DNA of 64,000 nt, taken from assembly GCF_001908375.1 (NCBI RefSeq), contig NZ_CP017241.1, positions 2,235,001 to 2,299,000 of the forward strand. Direction: 5' to 3'. The stretch comes from Rhizobium etli 8C-3 (GTDB lineage: Bacteria; Pseudomonadota; Alphaproteobacteria; Rhizobiales; Rhizobiaceae). Both the position numbers and the translations under genes were made by a program. Below are positions 51,801 through 59,286 of the stretch, piece by piece (within the stretch, counting starts at the first letter, position 1; each line of letters begins with the position of its first letter). The notes below the pieces were generated by a model that was not told the DNA's origin, ran no database searches, and worked only from the letters and a program-made list of their open reading frames with translations.

Positions 51801-52538
51801 CAAGGCGACGAGGTAGACATTCAACGTCTCGAGCCCCGTATAGGAGTCGCTTGGTCGCCGGCGGTGGGCCATTGGCTGCGAGCCGGTTACTTGCGACAAG
51901 GCACGAACGGGACCACGCCGACCCTTGCCCCGGTCGGCATCGTCGGCCTGCAGCCTAACACATTCGGCACCGATCTTTCAGGGTATGCGGATACGTTCAC
52001 TGTTCGATGGGATGCTGAATGGAATGATTGGTTGTTTACGGCTGTAGACTTCCAGCATCAGGAACTCCGCGACCTCTCAATCGACAACATCATTGCTCTG
52101 GAGAGCTTTGACACCCGCAAAGCGCGCGCAGATCGTGCTTCGTTTACAGCAAACGTTGCTTTGGGACATGGGTTTGGCTTGGCTGCGACATACGCCCTCA
52201 GCGATTCCGAAGATAACGATCCGTCGAGCGGCGGTTATGGACAAGAATTGCCATTCCTTCCAAGGCACTCGGGACAAATTGCCCTCACCTGGGTGAACGA
52301 AGCCAATGTGAAAGCTACGCTTGCGGCCAACTACGTCGGCGAACGCCATGGCGATCAGTCCGACGAGATTCTCGATGATTACTGGACGCTCGATGCAAAT
52401 CTTGTCTGGGAGCCACTTGATAAGCGGTTCGCACTCGAAGCAGCAGCTTACAATCTGCTTGATGAGGATTTTGAGGTCGCCTCAGGATTCAATGGCTGGG
52501 GCCGCGTGTTCAAAGGCACGCTTGAAATTCGCTTCTGA
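48894..52538 (+). CDS. FecR-domain/TPR/outer-membrane barrel protein
   Basis: A 1214-residue exported protein. The signal peptide (to about AAAEP, residue 24) is followed by a FecR domain about 35-180 (GEEVRFVDLSNWQNVDLNQE, LLGGDVLRTNATGQLAVLFA, DRTQVRLGRNSSLQV, TPAAAAAIRGTDW). A TPR array covers about 240-600 (SAWNDLGLLQDARGATREAE, AALKKSIELDPDDPVGHANL). A beta-rich C-terminal half ends in Phe (GTLEIRF), as in outer-membrane barrels. It overlaps the cyclase gene by one base, so the two work together, plausibly as surface sensor and output. Confidence 0.82.
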   Translation: MRGKFISSMSAVTALSVACCLGRPAAAEPVRRAAPAAGSVIDRRVGEEVRFVDLSNWQNVDLNQELLGGDVLRTNATGQLAVLFADRTQVRLGRNSSLQVKQMAPAGDTILNLQSGTMWARAQRGGSGLTVQTPAAAAAIRGTDWTLTVKGDQTSLIVLEGRVELKNEHGSVEVTQGQAAVATIGQAPRKLVIVAPDDREQMLFYLTLRGGFTFMPASPLPVQKMRSERSRIEARAPEARSAEDWLTLSEVQLSLDGRQKAQESLANARMFKLSAAQRARADLIDALIAGAEKRYDEAAKLFSRAERVLDPQRRSIAAYGSYYSRSLRDPSHAEKPPANVTGPYSAVMKAYTSGFLEDIPAAIATMKQAEARYPNDSTLPALRAQLAMLINDRVQMKEAIDRSLSIDPTDPNALQARARMRADYEGNLDGALMDLNNAISIAPGSSSAWNDLGLLQDARGATREAEAALKKSIELDPDDPVGHANLAILYLDQSRMKEAKREIDLALAADPAFNIAILARGRYYLQMNEREKAVDDLLASSTANPGYSQAQLMLAAGHYENGDREASSQALDNADRLDKNDPSVAAFRAAVAIDDYDSDGAMKSAREYLKRSRARGGYYASLGANQNGGSTLNAAFRLQGLDAWGQYYGDAVFDPFSGSSYFDQTFRGSVNPLANSFLYGGNVVTNTANASSYSSFIQGLLFDPHMLSGRSRSANLARMPFLEGSIGAGTTLTQESAGSLGEAEIQGFSNEPRPISFFANFQWEKTSDTTREYNNGALDLNTDTKLVAGNGYVTASITPDDRFVAFLNHSDSKYDLDIPSRAFLPLVPGLYYGLDNQFTIAGVGLSHTFGYRNVVNSAFFYSSVDSSMDQNILVPPLIPGLFSSLILTKQENYVGAINHTYGMDDLTWRYGIEGGWIDTETTTGVSFAGIPLGEVEERTGTRYGKVYIDLLHETTPDLTAQYGLFGTFYQGDEVDIQRLEPRIGVAWSPAVGHWLRAGYLRQGTNGTTPTLAPVGIVGLQPNTFGTDLSGYADTFTVRWDAEWNDWLFTAVDFQHQELRDLSIDNIIALESFDTRKARADRASFTANVALGHGFGLAATYALSDSEDNDPSSGGYGQELPFLPRHSGQIALTWVNEANVKATLAANYVGERHGDQSDEILDDYWTLDANLVWEPLDKRFALEAAAYNLLDEDFEVASGFNGWGRVFKGTLEIRF

Positions 52539-54520
52539 TGATCGCGGTCGCAGATACCGGGCGCAAAATACGCCAACCAGGCTGGCCGTTCAGCAGCCGA
52601 CCGGTGCGGCTGGCGGTTCTGGTGCTTTTGACGCTGATTGCCATTTCGCTGCTATCGCGTCTGCCGGCCTGGTCGCTGCTGGAACTGCGGAGCTTCGATT
52701 ATCTTTCGACCGTCGACGATCCGCTGCCGCCTGCTGATGCGCCGGTGATCGTGGCGATCGACGAGCCGTCGCTTGCGGAGATCAACGAGCAATGGCCCTG
52801 GCCGCGCAGCCTGCATGCCCGGCTGATCCGGCAGCTGCGCGCAGCGGGCGCCAAGACAATCGGCCTCGATATCATCATGGCCGAACAGTCTTCGCGAGAG
52901 GACGATGCCGCAATAACTGCGGCCGTTGGGCCGGACATTGTGCTTGCCGGCGACGAAACGCTGATCCAGACGCCGCAGGCCGACCAGTTGATCCGCGCCA
53001 CGCCGATGCCGCAACTGACGGAAGCCGGCGCGAGAACCGGCATCGCTTCGATCGATCTCGGCGGCGACGGCGTCTTCCGCACCATCCCGCCCTATCAGGA
53101 CGGCTTTGCCATCACCCTTGCGCAGGCAGCCGGGACGGCACCGGGCCGCCTGCCCGCCAACGCGCTCATTCAGTCATTCGGACCATCACGAAGTTACCCG
53201 ACGGTTTCTTATTATCAGGCGCTGGACCCAGAGAACTTTCTGCCGAAGGATTTCTTCAAGGACCGCGTGGTACTCGTCGGGCTCAGCCTGCAGAATGCGC
53301 CGGAAATCGACAAAGGCGGTGCAGATGCCTTTGCCACGCCTTACACGGTCCATACCGGCAGACTGATCGCCGGCGTCGAAATCCAGGCGACGATCTATGA
53401 CAACATCGTGCACCGTTATTCGATCGAGCTGGCGCGCCTTCCAGTGGTTGCCTTCGCCATTCTGATCGCCGCCATCCTCGCTGCAGCGACCGTCTGGAAA
53501 TCCACGGGCTGGCCGACATCCGCCGCCACGGTTGTCTTCATCGGTGTCGCGGCGGCGCTGAGCTATGCCGGCATCCGCTTCGGCAATCTGTTCGTCTCGC
53601 CGCTGGGGCCGGTCGTAGCTTATGTGTCGGTCGCCTTCGGCCAGGCGGCATTCGATTTTGCCGAAGAGCGACGCAAGAAGAAGCAGATCACTCTCGCCTT
53701 CTCGCAATATATATCGCCCGATCTCGTCAAACGGCTTTCCGAGGATCCATCACAGCTGAAGCTCGGCGGCGAGCGGCGGACGCTATCGGTCCTGTTTTCG
53801 GACGTGCGCGGTTTCACGACGATTGCCGAAACGCTGAAGGACGATCCGGAGCAGCTCACCGGCCTCATCAACCGCCTCCTGACACCGCTTTCCGATGTCG
53901 TGATGGATCACGCCGGGACGATCGACAAGTATATGGGCGATTGCATCATGGCCTTCTGGAACGCGCCCCTCGACGATGCGGATCATGCGCTGCATGCCGT
54001 TGCGGCCTCGCTCGCGATGCAAGAAGCGATCGCAAGCCTGAACAGGCAGCTCGAGAAGGAGGCCAGGATAAACGGAACGCCGCTGCATGCGCTGAAAATG
54101 GGCGTCGGCATCAATACCGGCGAGTGCGTTGTAGGCAACATGGGCTCGCACCGGCGTTTCGATTATTCCTGTCTCGGGGACGCGGTCAATCTCGCCTCGC
54201 GCCTGGAGGGAGTCTCGAAAAATTATGGTGTCGCTCTGCTTCTCGGCGAGCAGACTGCAAAGCTTGTGGCAGACACCTATACCGTCGCCGAGCTCGACCG
54301 TGTCATGGTCAAAGGCAAGACGCTCCCCACGCCGGTTTTCACGGTGCTGCATCACGCAGATGCCGCGTCGCTGGCAGCGCACCAGGCTTTCGTCGAAATG
54401 AAATATGCGGGCAGGCTTTCGCCGAACGATCCCGTATTCGATACGCTGCCGCAGGCGATCCCCGAACTTGCGGCCTATTATCAGATCGTCCGCAGCGATG
54501 TCTCGGGCACGGAAGGATAA
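52538..54520 (+). CDS. CHASE2-domain class III nucleotide cyclase
   Basis: A 660-residue membrane enzyme: first membrane segment about 26-45, periplasmic CHASE2 domain about 46-300 (SFDYLSTVDDPLPPADAPVI, WPWPRSLHARLIRQLRAAGA), three membrane segments about 305-375, and a catalytic domain about 415-610. Metal-binding Asp residues are in LFSDVRGFTTIAETL and DKYMGDCIMAFWNAP; transition-state Asn/Arg are in DAVNLASRLEG. It is expected to make cAMP (or another cyclic nucleotide) in response to an envelope signal. ATGATG overlap with the FecR/barrel gene shows coupling. Confidence 0.9.
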   Translation: MIAVADTGRKIRQPGWPFSSRPVRLAVLVLLTLIAISLLSRLPAWSLLELRSFDYLSTVDDPLPPADAPVIVAIDEPSLAEINEQWPWPRSLHARLIRQLRAAGAKTIGLDIIMAEQSSREDDAAITAAVGPDIVLAGDETLIQTPQADQLIRATPMPQLTEAGARTGIASIDLGGDGVFRTIPPYQDGFAITLAQAAGTAPGRLPANALIQSFGPSRSYPTVSYYQALDPENFLPKDFFKDRVVLVGLSLQNAPEIDKGGADAFATPYTVHTGRLIAGVEIQATIYDNIVHRYSIELARLPVVAFAILIAAILAAATVWKSTGWPTSAATVVFIGVAAALSYAGIRFGNLFVSPLGPVVAYVSVAFGQAAFDFAEERRKKKQITLAFSQYISPDLVKRLSEDPSQLKLGGERRTLSVLFSDVRGFTTIAETLKDDPEQLTGLINRLLTPLSDVVMDHAGTIDKYMGDCIMAFWNAPLDDADHALHAVAASLAMQEAIASLNRQLEKEARINGTPLHALKMGVGINTGECVVGNMGSHRRFDYSCLGDAVNLASRLEGVSKNYGVALLLGEQTAKLVADTYTVAELDRVMVKGKTLPTPVFTVLHHADAASLAAHQAFVEMKYAGRLSPNDPVFDTLPQAIPELAAYYQIVRSDVSGTEG

Positions 54521-54595
54521 TCGTACCGTTGCGCTTTCCCCGCTTGCGATTTTCCGTTTAAGATCGTCGGATTCGATAACAGCTAGAGCATCTCA

Positions 54596-55297
54596 ATGTC
54601 AGCAAGAAGCCCCGCTACCGTCATTCCGCTTCCGCAGCCGGTTCTACTTCCCATCGAAGGCAGCAGCGACGTCTTTCCGGTACGCCGCGTCTATTGCGTC
54701 GGGCGCAACTATGCCGATCACGCAATCGAGATGGGGCACGACCCGAGCCGCGAGCCGCCGTTCTTCTTTCAAAAAAACGCTGACAACCTGCTGCCTCCCG
54801 GCAAGCCATTCCCCTATCCGTCCCTTTCCACTGATGTGCATTACGAGGCAGAATGCGTGATTGTGCTGAAATCCGGCGGCGGGAACATTCCCCTCAGCAG
54901 CGCGCTTGACTGCATCTATGGCTATGGCGTCGGCATCGATTTCACCCGCCGCGATCTGCAGGCCGAGGCAAAGAAGCTCGGCCGTCCCTGGGAAGTGGCA
55001 AAGGCCTTTGAATACTCGGCACCGGTTTCGGCAATCGTACCTGCAAGCCGCCTCGGCCATCCGGAGGCGGGCCGCATCTGGCTCGACCACAACGGCAAGC
55101 GCGTTCAGGACGGCGACATGAAGCAGATGATCTGGAAGATGCCGGAAATCATCGCTGAGCTCTCCAAGCTCTTCGTCCTGGCGCCCGGTGACGTCATCAT
55201 GACCGGCACGCCGGCCGGTGTCGGCGCCGTCGAGAAAGGCGATCGCGTCGAATGCGGCATTGATGGTATCGCGACGCTTGCCGTAACAGTCGCCTGA
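54596..55297 (+). CDS. Fumarylacetoacetate hydrolase-family protein
   Basis: A 233-residue FAH-fold enzyme: VYCVGRNYADHAIEMG, PFFFQKNADNLLPPG, VHYEAECVIVLKSGG, GYGVGIDFTRRDLQAEAKKL and PGDVIMTGTPAGVGAVEKGD. The metal-binding Glu residues (EAE) and the following Asp are intact. The short single-domain form resembles YcgM/acylpyruvate hydrolase or oxaloacetate decarboxylase. It is followed 10 bases later by gamma-carbonic anhydrase, a common rhizobial neighbour. Substrate unproven. Confidence 0.9.
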   Translation: MSARSPATVIPLPQPVLLPIEGSSDVFPVRRVYCVGRNYADHAIEMGHDPSREPPFFFQKNADNLLPPGKPFPYPSLSTDVHYEAECVIVLKSGGGNIPLSSALDCIYGYGVGIDFTRRDLQAEAKKLGRPWEVAKAFEYSAPVSAIVPASRLGHPEAGRIWLDHNGKRVQDGDMKQMIWKMPEIIAELSKLFVLAPGDVIMTGTPAGVGAVEKGDRVECGIDGIATLAVTVA

Positions 55298-55307
55298 GGA
55301 GATTGCC

Positions 55308-55838
55308 ATGCCCGTTTACACGCTTGGGGGATTGTCGCCGAAATTGCCGCCGAGCGGGCTCTACTGGATTGCGCCTGACGCGCATGTAATCGGGCAGACG
55401 GAGCTTGGCGAAGGCGTCGGCATCTGGTTCGGGGCCGTGCTTCGCGGCGACAACGAGACGGTCACCGTCGGCAGCAACACCAATATCCAGGAAGGCGCGA
55501 TGCTTCACACCGATCCGGGCTTTCCGGTGACGATCGGCCAAGGCTGCACCATCGGTCATCACGCGATCGTCCACGGCTGCACGATCGGCGACAATTCACT
55601 GATCGGCATGGGCGCAACCGTCTTGAACGGCGCGAAGATCGGAAACAACTGCCTTGTCGGTGCCAATGCCCTGGTGACGGAAGGCAAGGCATTTCCCGAC
55701 GGTTCACTGATCGTCGGCTCGCCTGCCCGCGCGATACGGACACTCGATGAAAAGGCGATAGAGGGGCTCAGGCGCTCGGCGGAAAAATATGTCGCCAACT
55801 GGCAGCGCTTCGCCCGCGACTTGAAGCGGATCGACTAG
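55308..55838 (+). CDS. Gamma-carbonic anhydrase-family protein
   Basis: A 176-residue left-handed beta-helix protein made of hexapeptide repeats (VIGQTELGEGVGIWFGAVLR, TIGQGCTIGHHAIVHGCTIG, LIGMGATVLNGAKIGNNCLV). Zinc-type His residues are present (MLHTDPG, GHHAIVHG). It belongs to the YrdA/PaaY group, metal-dependent carbonic anhydrases or thioesterase helpers. Directly downstream of the FAH-family gene and convergent with zur. Its metal need fits loosely with the zinc locus next door. Confidence 0.9.
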   Translation: MPVYTLGGLSPKLPPSGLYWIAPDAHVIGQTELGEGVGIWFGAVLRGDNETVTVGSNTNIQEGAMLHTDPGFPVTIGQGCTIGHHAIVHGCTIGDNSLIGMGATVLNGAKIGNNCLVGANALVTEGKAFPDGSLIVGSPARAIRTLDEKAIEGLRRSAEKYVANWQRFARDLKRID

Positions 55839-55854
55839 CCGGCGAGGAATTGTA

Positions 55855-56253
55855 CTAGGCGGCGCAGGTCTCGCAAAGACCGCGGATTTCGATCGTCGTC
55901 TTCTCCGCCTTGAACTTCTTGCCGCGGGTCCAGTTCATCAGCCGGTTATCGACGTCGTGATCGTGGAATTCCATAACATGGCCGCAGCTTTCGCAAATCG
56001 CGAAGGCAACGGTGCCGTGGCTGTGGCAATTCTCGTTCGGATGAGCGCAGACAACGAAGGAATTGATACTCTCCAGCCGATGCACGACGCCATATTCGAG
56101 CAGCTTCTCCAACGCACGGTAGACCTGCAGAGGGGCGCGGAACCCGTGGTCGCGCAACTTGTCGAGGATGGTATAGGCGCTGAGCGGGCCGTCGGCCTTT
56201 TCCAGCACGTCGAAGACCAGCGCCTGGTTCTTGGTCAGTTGAGGTGCGTTCAT
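55855..56253 (-). CDS. zur: Fur-family zinc regulator Zur
   Basis: A 132-residue Fur-type repressor: winged helix at the start (LTKNQALVFDVLEKADGPLS, AYTILDKLRD, QVYRALEKLLEYGVVHRLES), then the metal domain with CAHPNENCHSHG, CESCGHVMEFHDHDVD and a terminal CETC. Four CxxC-type cysteines suggest a structural zinc site. Its start overlaps the znuB stop by 4 bases, so it is the last gene of znuC-znuB-zur. It should repress the znu operons when zinc is ample. Confidence 0.93.
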   Translation of the reverse strand: MNAPQLTKNQALVFDVLEKADGPLSAYTILDKLRDHGFRAPLQVYRALEKLLEYGVVHRLESINSFVVCAHPNENCHSHGTVAFAICESCGHVMEFHDHDVDNRLMNWTRGKKFKAEKTTIEIRGLCETCAA

Positions 56254-57062
56254 GAGCCTTGTCCTTGCGGTTCCTTGCGCCCCAGCCGCGGCAGCAGGCT
56301 GAAGATGAAGAGAATGAGTGCGGCAACCACGATCGACGGGCCTGACGGGGTATCGTAGGTGAGCGAGCCGAACAGGCCGCCGACGACGGCGGCAGCACCG
56401 ATCAGAGACGCGAGAACGGCCATGAACTCCGGTGTCGACGAGAAACGGCGGGCCGCGGCCGCCGGGATGATCAGCAGCGACGTGATCAGCATTATGCCGA
56501 CGATCTTCATGGCAATGGCGATGACGATCGCCATCAGGAGCATGAAAAAGAGCTTCGCCCGTTCCGGTTGCAGCCCCTCGGCTTCGGCAAGCTCGGGGTT
56601 GACGGTCGACGCCAACAGCGGACGCCAGAGCCAGGCGATTGCAGCGACGACGAAGAAGCCGCCGCCCCAGATCAACGCGATATCGCTTTTCGCGACGGCG
56701 AGGATATCGCCGAAAAGGAAGGCGATGAGGTCGATGCGCACCCAACTCATGAAGGCGACCATGACGAGCCCGATCGCCAGCGTCGCGTGCGACAAGATGC
56801 CGAGCAGCGCATCGGCCGACAGCGCCTGCCGCTTCTGCAAGAAGAGCAACAGGATCGAAACTGTCGCCGCAACAGCAAAGACGGCTAACGTCAGGTTGAA
56901 CTCAAAGAGCAGCGACAGCGCAACACCAAGCAGCGCGGAATGAGCGATCGTATCGCCGAAATAGGCCATGCGCCGCCAGATGATGAAGCAGCCGAGCGGC
57001 CCGGTTGTGAGCGCCAGGCCGACACCGGCAAGGATCGCGCGGACGAAGAAATCGTCAAGCAT
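56250..57062 (-). CDS. znuB: Zinc ABC transporter permease ZnuB
   Basis: A 270-residue inner-membrane permease with about eight hydrophobic segments: DDFFVRAILAGVGLALTTGP, LGCFIIWRRMAYFGDTIAHS, ALLGVALSLLFEFNLT, SADALLGILSHATLAIGLV and LLMAIVIAIAMKIVGIMLIT. The C-terminus ends LFSLLPRLG-type sequence before the overlap with zur. The start at MLDDFF (57062) overlaps znuC by 8 bases. It forms the membrane channel with ZnuC and receives zinc from ZnuA. Confidence 0.93.
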   Translation of the reverse strand: MLDDFFVRAILAGVGLALTTGPLGCFIIWRRMAYFGDTIAHSALLGVALSLLFEFNLTLAVFAVAATVSILLLFLQKRQALSADALLGILSHATLAIGLVMVAFMSWVRIDLIAFLFGDILAVAKSDIALIWGGGFFVVAAIAWLWRPLLASTVNPELAEAEGLQPERAKLFFMLLMAIVIAIAMKIVGIMLITSLLIIPAAAARRFSSTPEFMAVLASLIGAAAVVGGLFGSLTYDTPSGPSIVVAALILFIFSLLPRLGRKEPQGQGS

Positions 57063-57921
57063 GGCGCTCTCCCGCATGATGGTGGCGCTCGTCATCGAAG
57101 TGATCGTGATCGTGGTGATGGCCGTCGTCGGGATGGCAATGATCCGTCACCGAACCATCTGAATGCAGCACGCGGCCGTCCGGCAGATGCGTGTGGTCGT
57201 GGTGGTGGCTGTAAACGGCGAGCGTCTTTGCCGCACGGGTGCCGAAGAGTCGCACATATTCCGGGCTCTGGCTGACCGTCTCCGGCGTGCCACGGCAGCA
57301 GACATGGCCATTGAGGCAAATGACCGTATCGGTCTCCGCCATGACGACATGGAGATCATGCGAGATCAAGAGGATTCCGCAGCCGGTGGAATTACGGATC
57401 TGCTTGATGAGATCGTATAGCGCGATCTCGCCGGAGAAATCGACGCCCTGAACCGGTTCATCCAGCACGAGCAGATCGGGCTTGCGGGCGATGGCACGCG
57501 CCATCAGCGCCCGCTGGAACTCGCCGCCGGAAAGGTGCTGCACCTCGGCATTCAGCATATGAGCCATGCCGGCGGCCTCGAGCGCGGCCATCATCTCGCC
57601 TTCGGGAAGCGAGCCGGTCAGTGTCATGAGGCGCCGGACGGTGAGCGGCAGCGTCCAGTCGATCGCAAGCTTCTGCGGCACGTAGCCGACCTTGAGGCTG
57701 CTTGCTCGCTCCACCTTGCCCTCATCTGGCTTCAAAATGCCGATCGCCGCCTTGGCGCTTGTCGATTTTCCGGAGCCGTTCGGGCCGATCAGGGTGACGA
57801 TCTCGCCGCGTGAAATCGAAAAATCCACGCCCCGGACGAGCCAGCGGCCATCCCGCCGGACACCCACATTGTGGAGAGAGACCAGCGGCTCCGAAGCAGG
57901 GTTTGCGGGAGATAACATCAT
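57055..57921 (-). CDS. znuC: Zinc ABC transporter ATPase ZnuC
   Basis: A 288-residue ATPase: Walker A GPNGSGKS, GYVPQKLAIDWTLPLTVRRL, signature LSGGEFQR, Walker B LLVLDEPVQGVDFSGEIALY, switch LISHDLHVVM. The C-terminal 50 residues are His-rich (YSHHHDHTHL, GHHHDHDHFDDERHHHAGER), which may buffer zinc or sense it. It starts the znuC-znuB-zur operon, divergent from znuA, and shares the Zur-controlled promoter region. Confidence 0.95.
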   Translation of the reverse strand: MMLSPANPASEPLVSLHNVGVRRDGRWLVRGVDFSISRGEIVTLIGPNGSGKSTSAKAAIGILKPDEGKVERASSLKVGYVPQKLAIDWTLPLTVRRLMTLTGSLPEGEMMAALEAAGMAHMLNAEVQHLSGGEFQRALMARAIARKPDLLVLDEPVQGVDFSGEIALYDLIKQIRNSTGCGILLISHDLHVVMAETDTVICLNGHVCCRGTPETVSQSPEYVRLFGTRAAKTLAVYSHHHDHTHLPDGRVLHSDGSVTDHCHPDDGHHHDHDHFDDERHHHAGERHA

Positions 57922-57958
57922 TTTTCCGACAGTGCTGTTGCCTCATGCTATCGCACAC

Positions 57959-57994
57959 GTTATAGCATTACGCAATTGATGTAATAACATTACA
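57959..57994. promoter_or_regulatory. Zur-binding sites between znuC and znuA
   Basis: TGTAATAACATTACA (57980-57994) is a 6-bp inverted repeat around AAC. GTTATAGCATTAC (57959-57971) just before it has the same GTTATA/TAAC style. Two AT-rich palindromes between divergent znu genes fit the alphaproteobacterial Zur box. Confidence 0.72.
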
Positions 57995-58018
57995 ACTGAA
58001 TTCAAGCGGAGCGTGAAC

Positions 58019-59005
58019 ATGAAAATGGCTATCGGCCTTTCCCTGGCGATCTCGGCAGTCCTGCTGGCCGGCGCATCCAAGGCGGCGGATGCACCGGCTG
58101 TCGTAACCTCGATCAAGCCGATCCATTCGCTGGTTTCGGCAATCATGCAGGGCATCGGGACGCCCGAACTCATCGTCGATGGCCCCGCCTCACCGCATAC
58201 CTACAATCTCAAGCCGTCGGACGCGAGCGCACTGCAGAGCGCCAAGGTGATCTTCTGGGTTGGTCCCGGCCTCGAAGCGTTCCTCGAAAAGCCGCTGGAA
58301 TCGCTGGGCTCCGGCGCCAGCATCGCCGAGCTGGAGGATGCGCCAGGCCTCGTGAAGCTGAAGTTCCGCGAAGGCGGCGCCTTCGAACCGCACGGTGATG
58401 GCGACGAGGCGGAAGCCGGACATAAGCATGAAGAGGCCGGGCACGATCATGACACGCATGCGCAAGACGATCACGCTCACGGCGAATTTGACACGCACCT
58501 CTGGCTCGACCCGATGAACGCCAAGGCCATGGCTGCGCAAATCACCACGACGCTGGTGGCCGCCGATCCCGCCAACGCGCTGACCTACCAGGCCAATGCC
58601 AAGGCCCTCGACGGAAAGATCGATGCGCTCGACCAGGAAATTACCGGCATCATTGCCCCGGTGAAGGACAGGCCTTTCATCGTCTTTCACGACGCCTATC
58701 AGTATTTCGAGCACCGTTATGGCGTCCGCGTCGCTGGCTCCATTACGGTGAGCCCGGAAAACATGCCCGGCGCCGAGCGCGTATCGGAGATCCACAAAAA
58801 GGTTGCCGACCTCAGCGCCACCTGCGTCTTCGCCGAACCGCAGTTCGAGCCGCGCCTGGTCGGCGTCGTCATCGAAGGAACCAATGCGAAAGCCGGCGTG
58901 CTCGACCCGGAGGCAGCAACGCTGGAGGCAGGTCCCGATCTTTATTTCACAATGATGCGCGGCATCGCCAACAGCTTGAAGGATTGCCTTTCGCGCGAAA
59001 GCTGA
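58019..59005 (+). CDS. znuA: Periplasmic zinc-binding protein ZnuA
   Basis: A 328-residue cluster A-I receptor. The signal peptide (MKMAIGLSLAISAVLLAGAS, cleavage near SKAADA) is followed by VVTSIKPIHSLVSAIMQGIG, SPHTYNLKPSDASALQSAKV, and the long His/Asp-rich loop (HKHEEAGHDHDTHAQDDHAH, about 137-158). HLWLDPMNAKAMAAQ, VFHDAYQYFEHRYGV and FAEPQFEP follow. Zinc-ligand histidines are all present. The ATG at 58019 follows CGGAG; an in-frame GTG lies 6 bases earlier. Confidence 0.95.
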   Translation: MKMAIGLSLAISAVLLAGASKAADAPAVVTSIKPIHSLVSAIMQGIGTPELIVDGPASPHTYNLKPSDASALQSAKVIFWVGPGLEAFLEKPLESLGSGASIAELEDAPGLVKLKFREGGAFEPHGDGDEAEAGHKHEEAGHDHDTHAQDDHAHGEFDTHLWLDPMNAKAMAAQITTTLVAADPANALTYQANAKALDGKIDALDQEITGIIAPVKDRPFIVFHDAYQYFEHRYGVRVAGSITVSPENMPGAERVSEIHKKVADLSATCVFAEPQFEPRLVGVVIEGTNAKAGVLDPEAATLEAGPDLYFTMMRGIANSLKDCLSRES

Positions 59006-59011
59006 GCCGCA

Positions 59012-59035
59012 AAGGCGAGCGTTTATGCTCGCCTT
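59012..59035 (+). terminator. Hairpin terminator after znuA
   Basis: AAGGCGAGC (59012-59020) pairs with GCTCGCCTT (59027-59035) over a 6-base loop, just after the znuA stop, followed by CTTCTTCG. The T content is modest. The next 250 bases up to 59286 contain no gene I can support. Confidence 0.68.
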
Positions 59036-59286
59036 CTTCGCAAGGTGGCCACTGCGCACAGCATGACGGCGATGAACTCAGGCCGCTTCGCTGCATCTTT
59101 AAGGAGCGTGAACCGTTGCCGCCGATCGAGGGACTGAGCGAACCCACGGACAATGAGGCTGCGTCCCGGGGAGTCTCGCCAGGGAAGATACTGCTATCTG
59201 CCGCGCAAAAGCTGCGTTGGAAACGGAAAGCCGCCTGAGAAATCGCGCCCGGCCCTCAATCTCAAGGACGCGGCATTCAACGGTTT

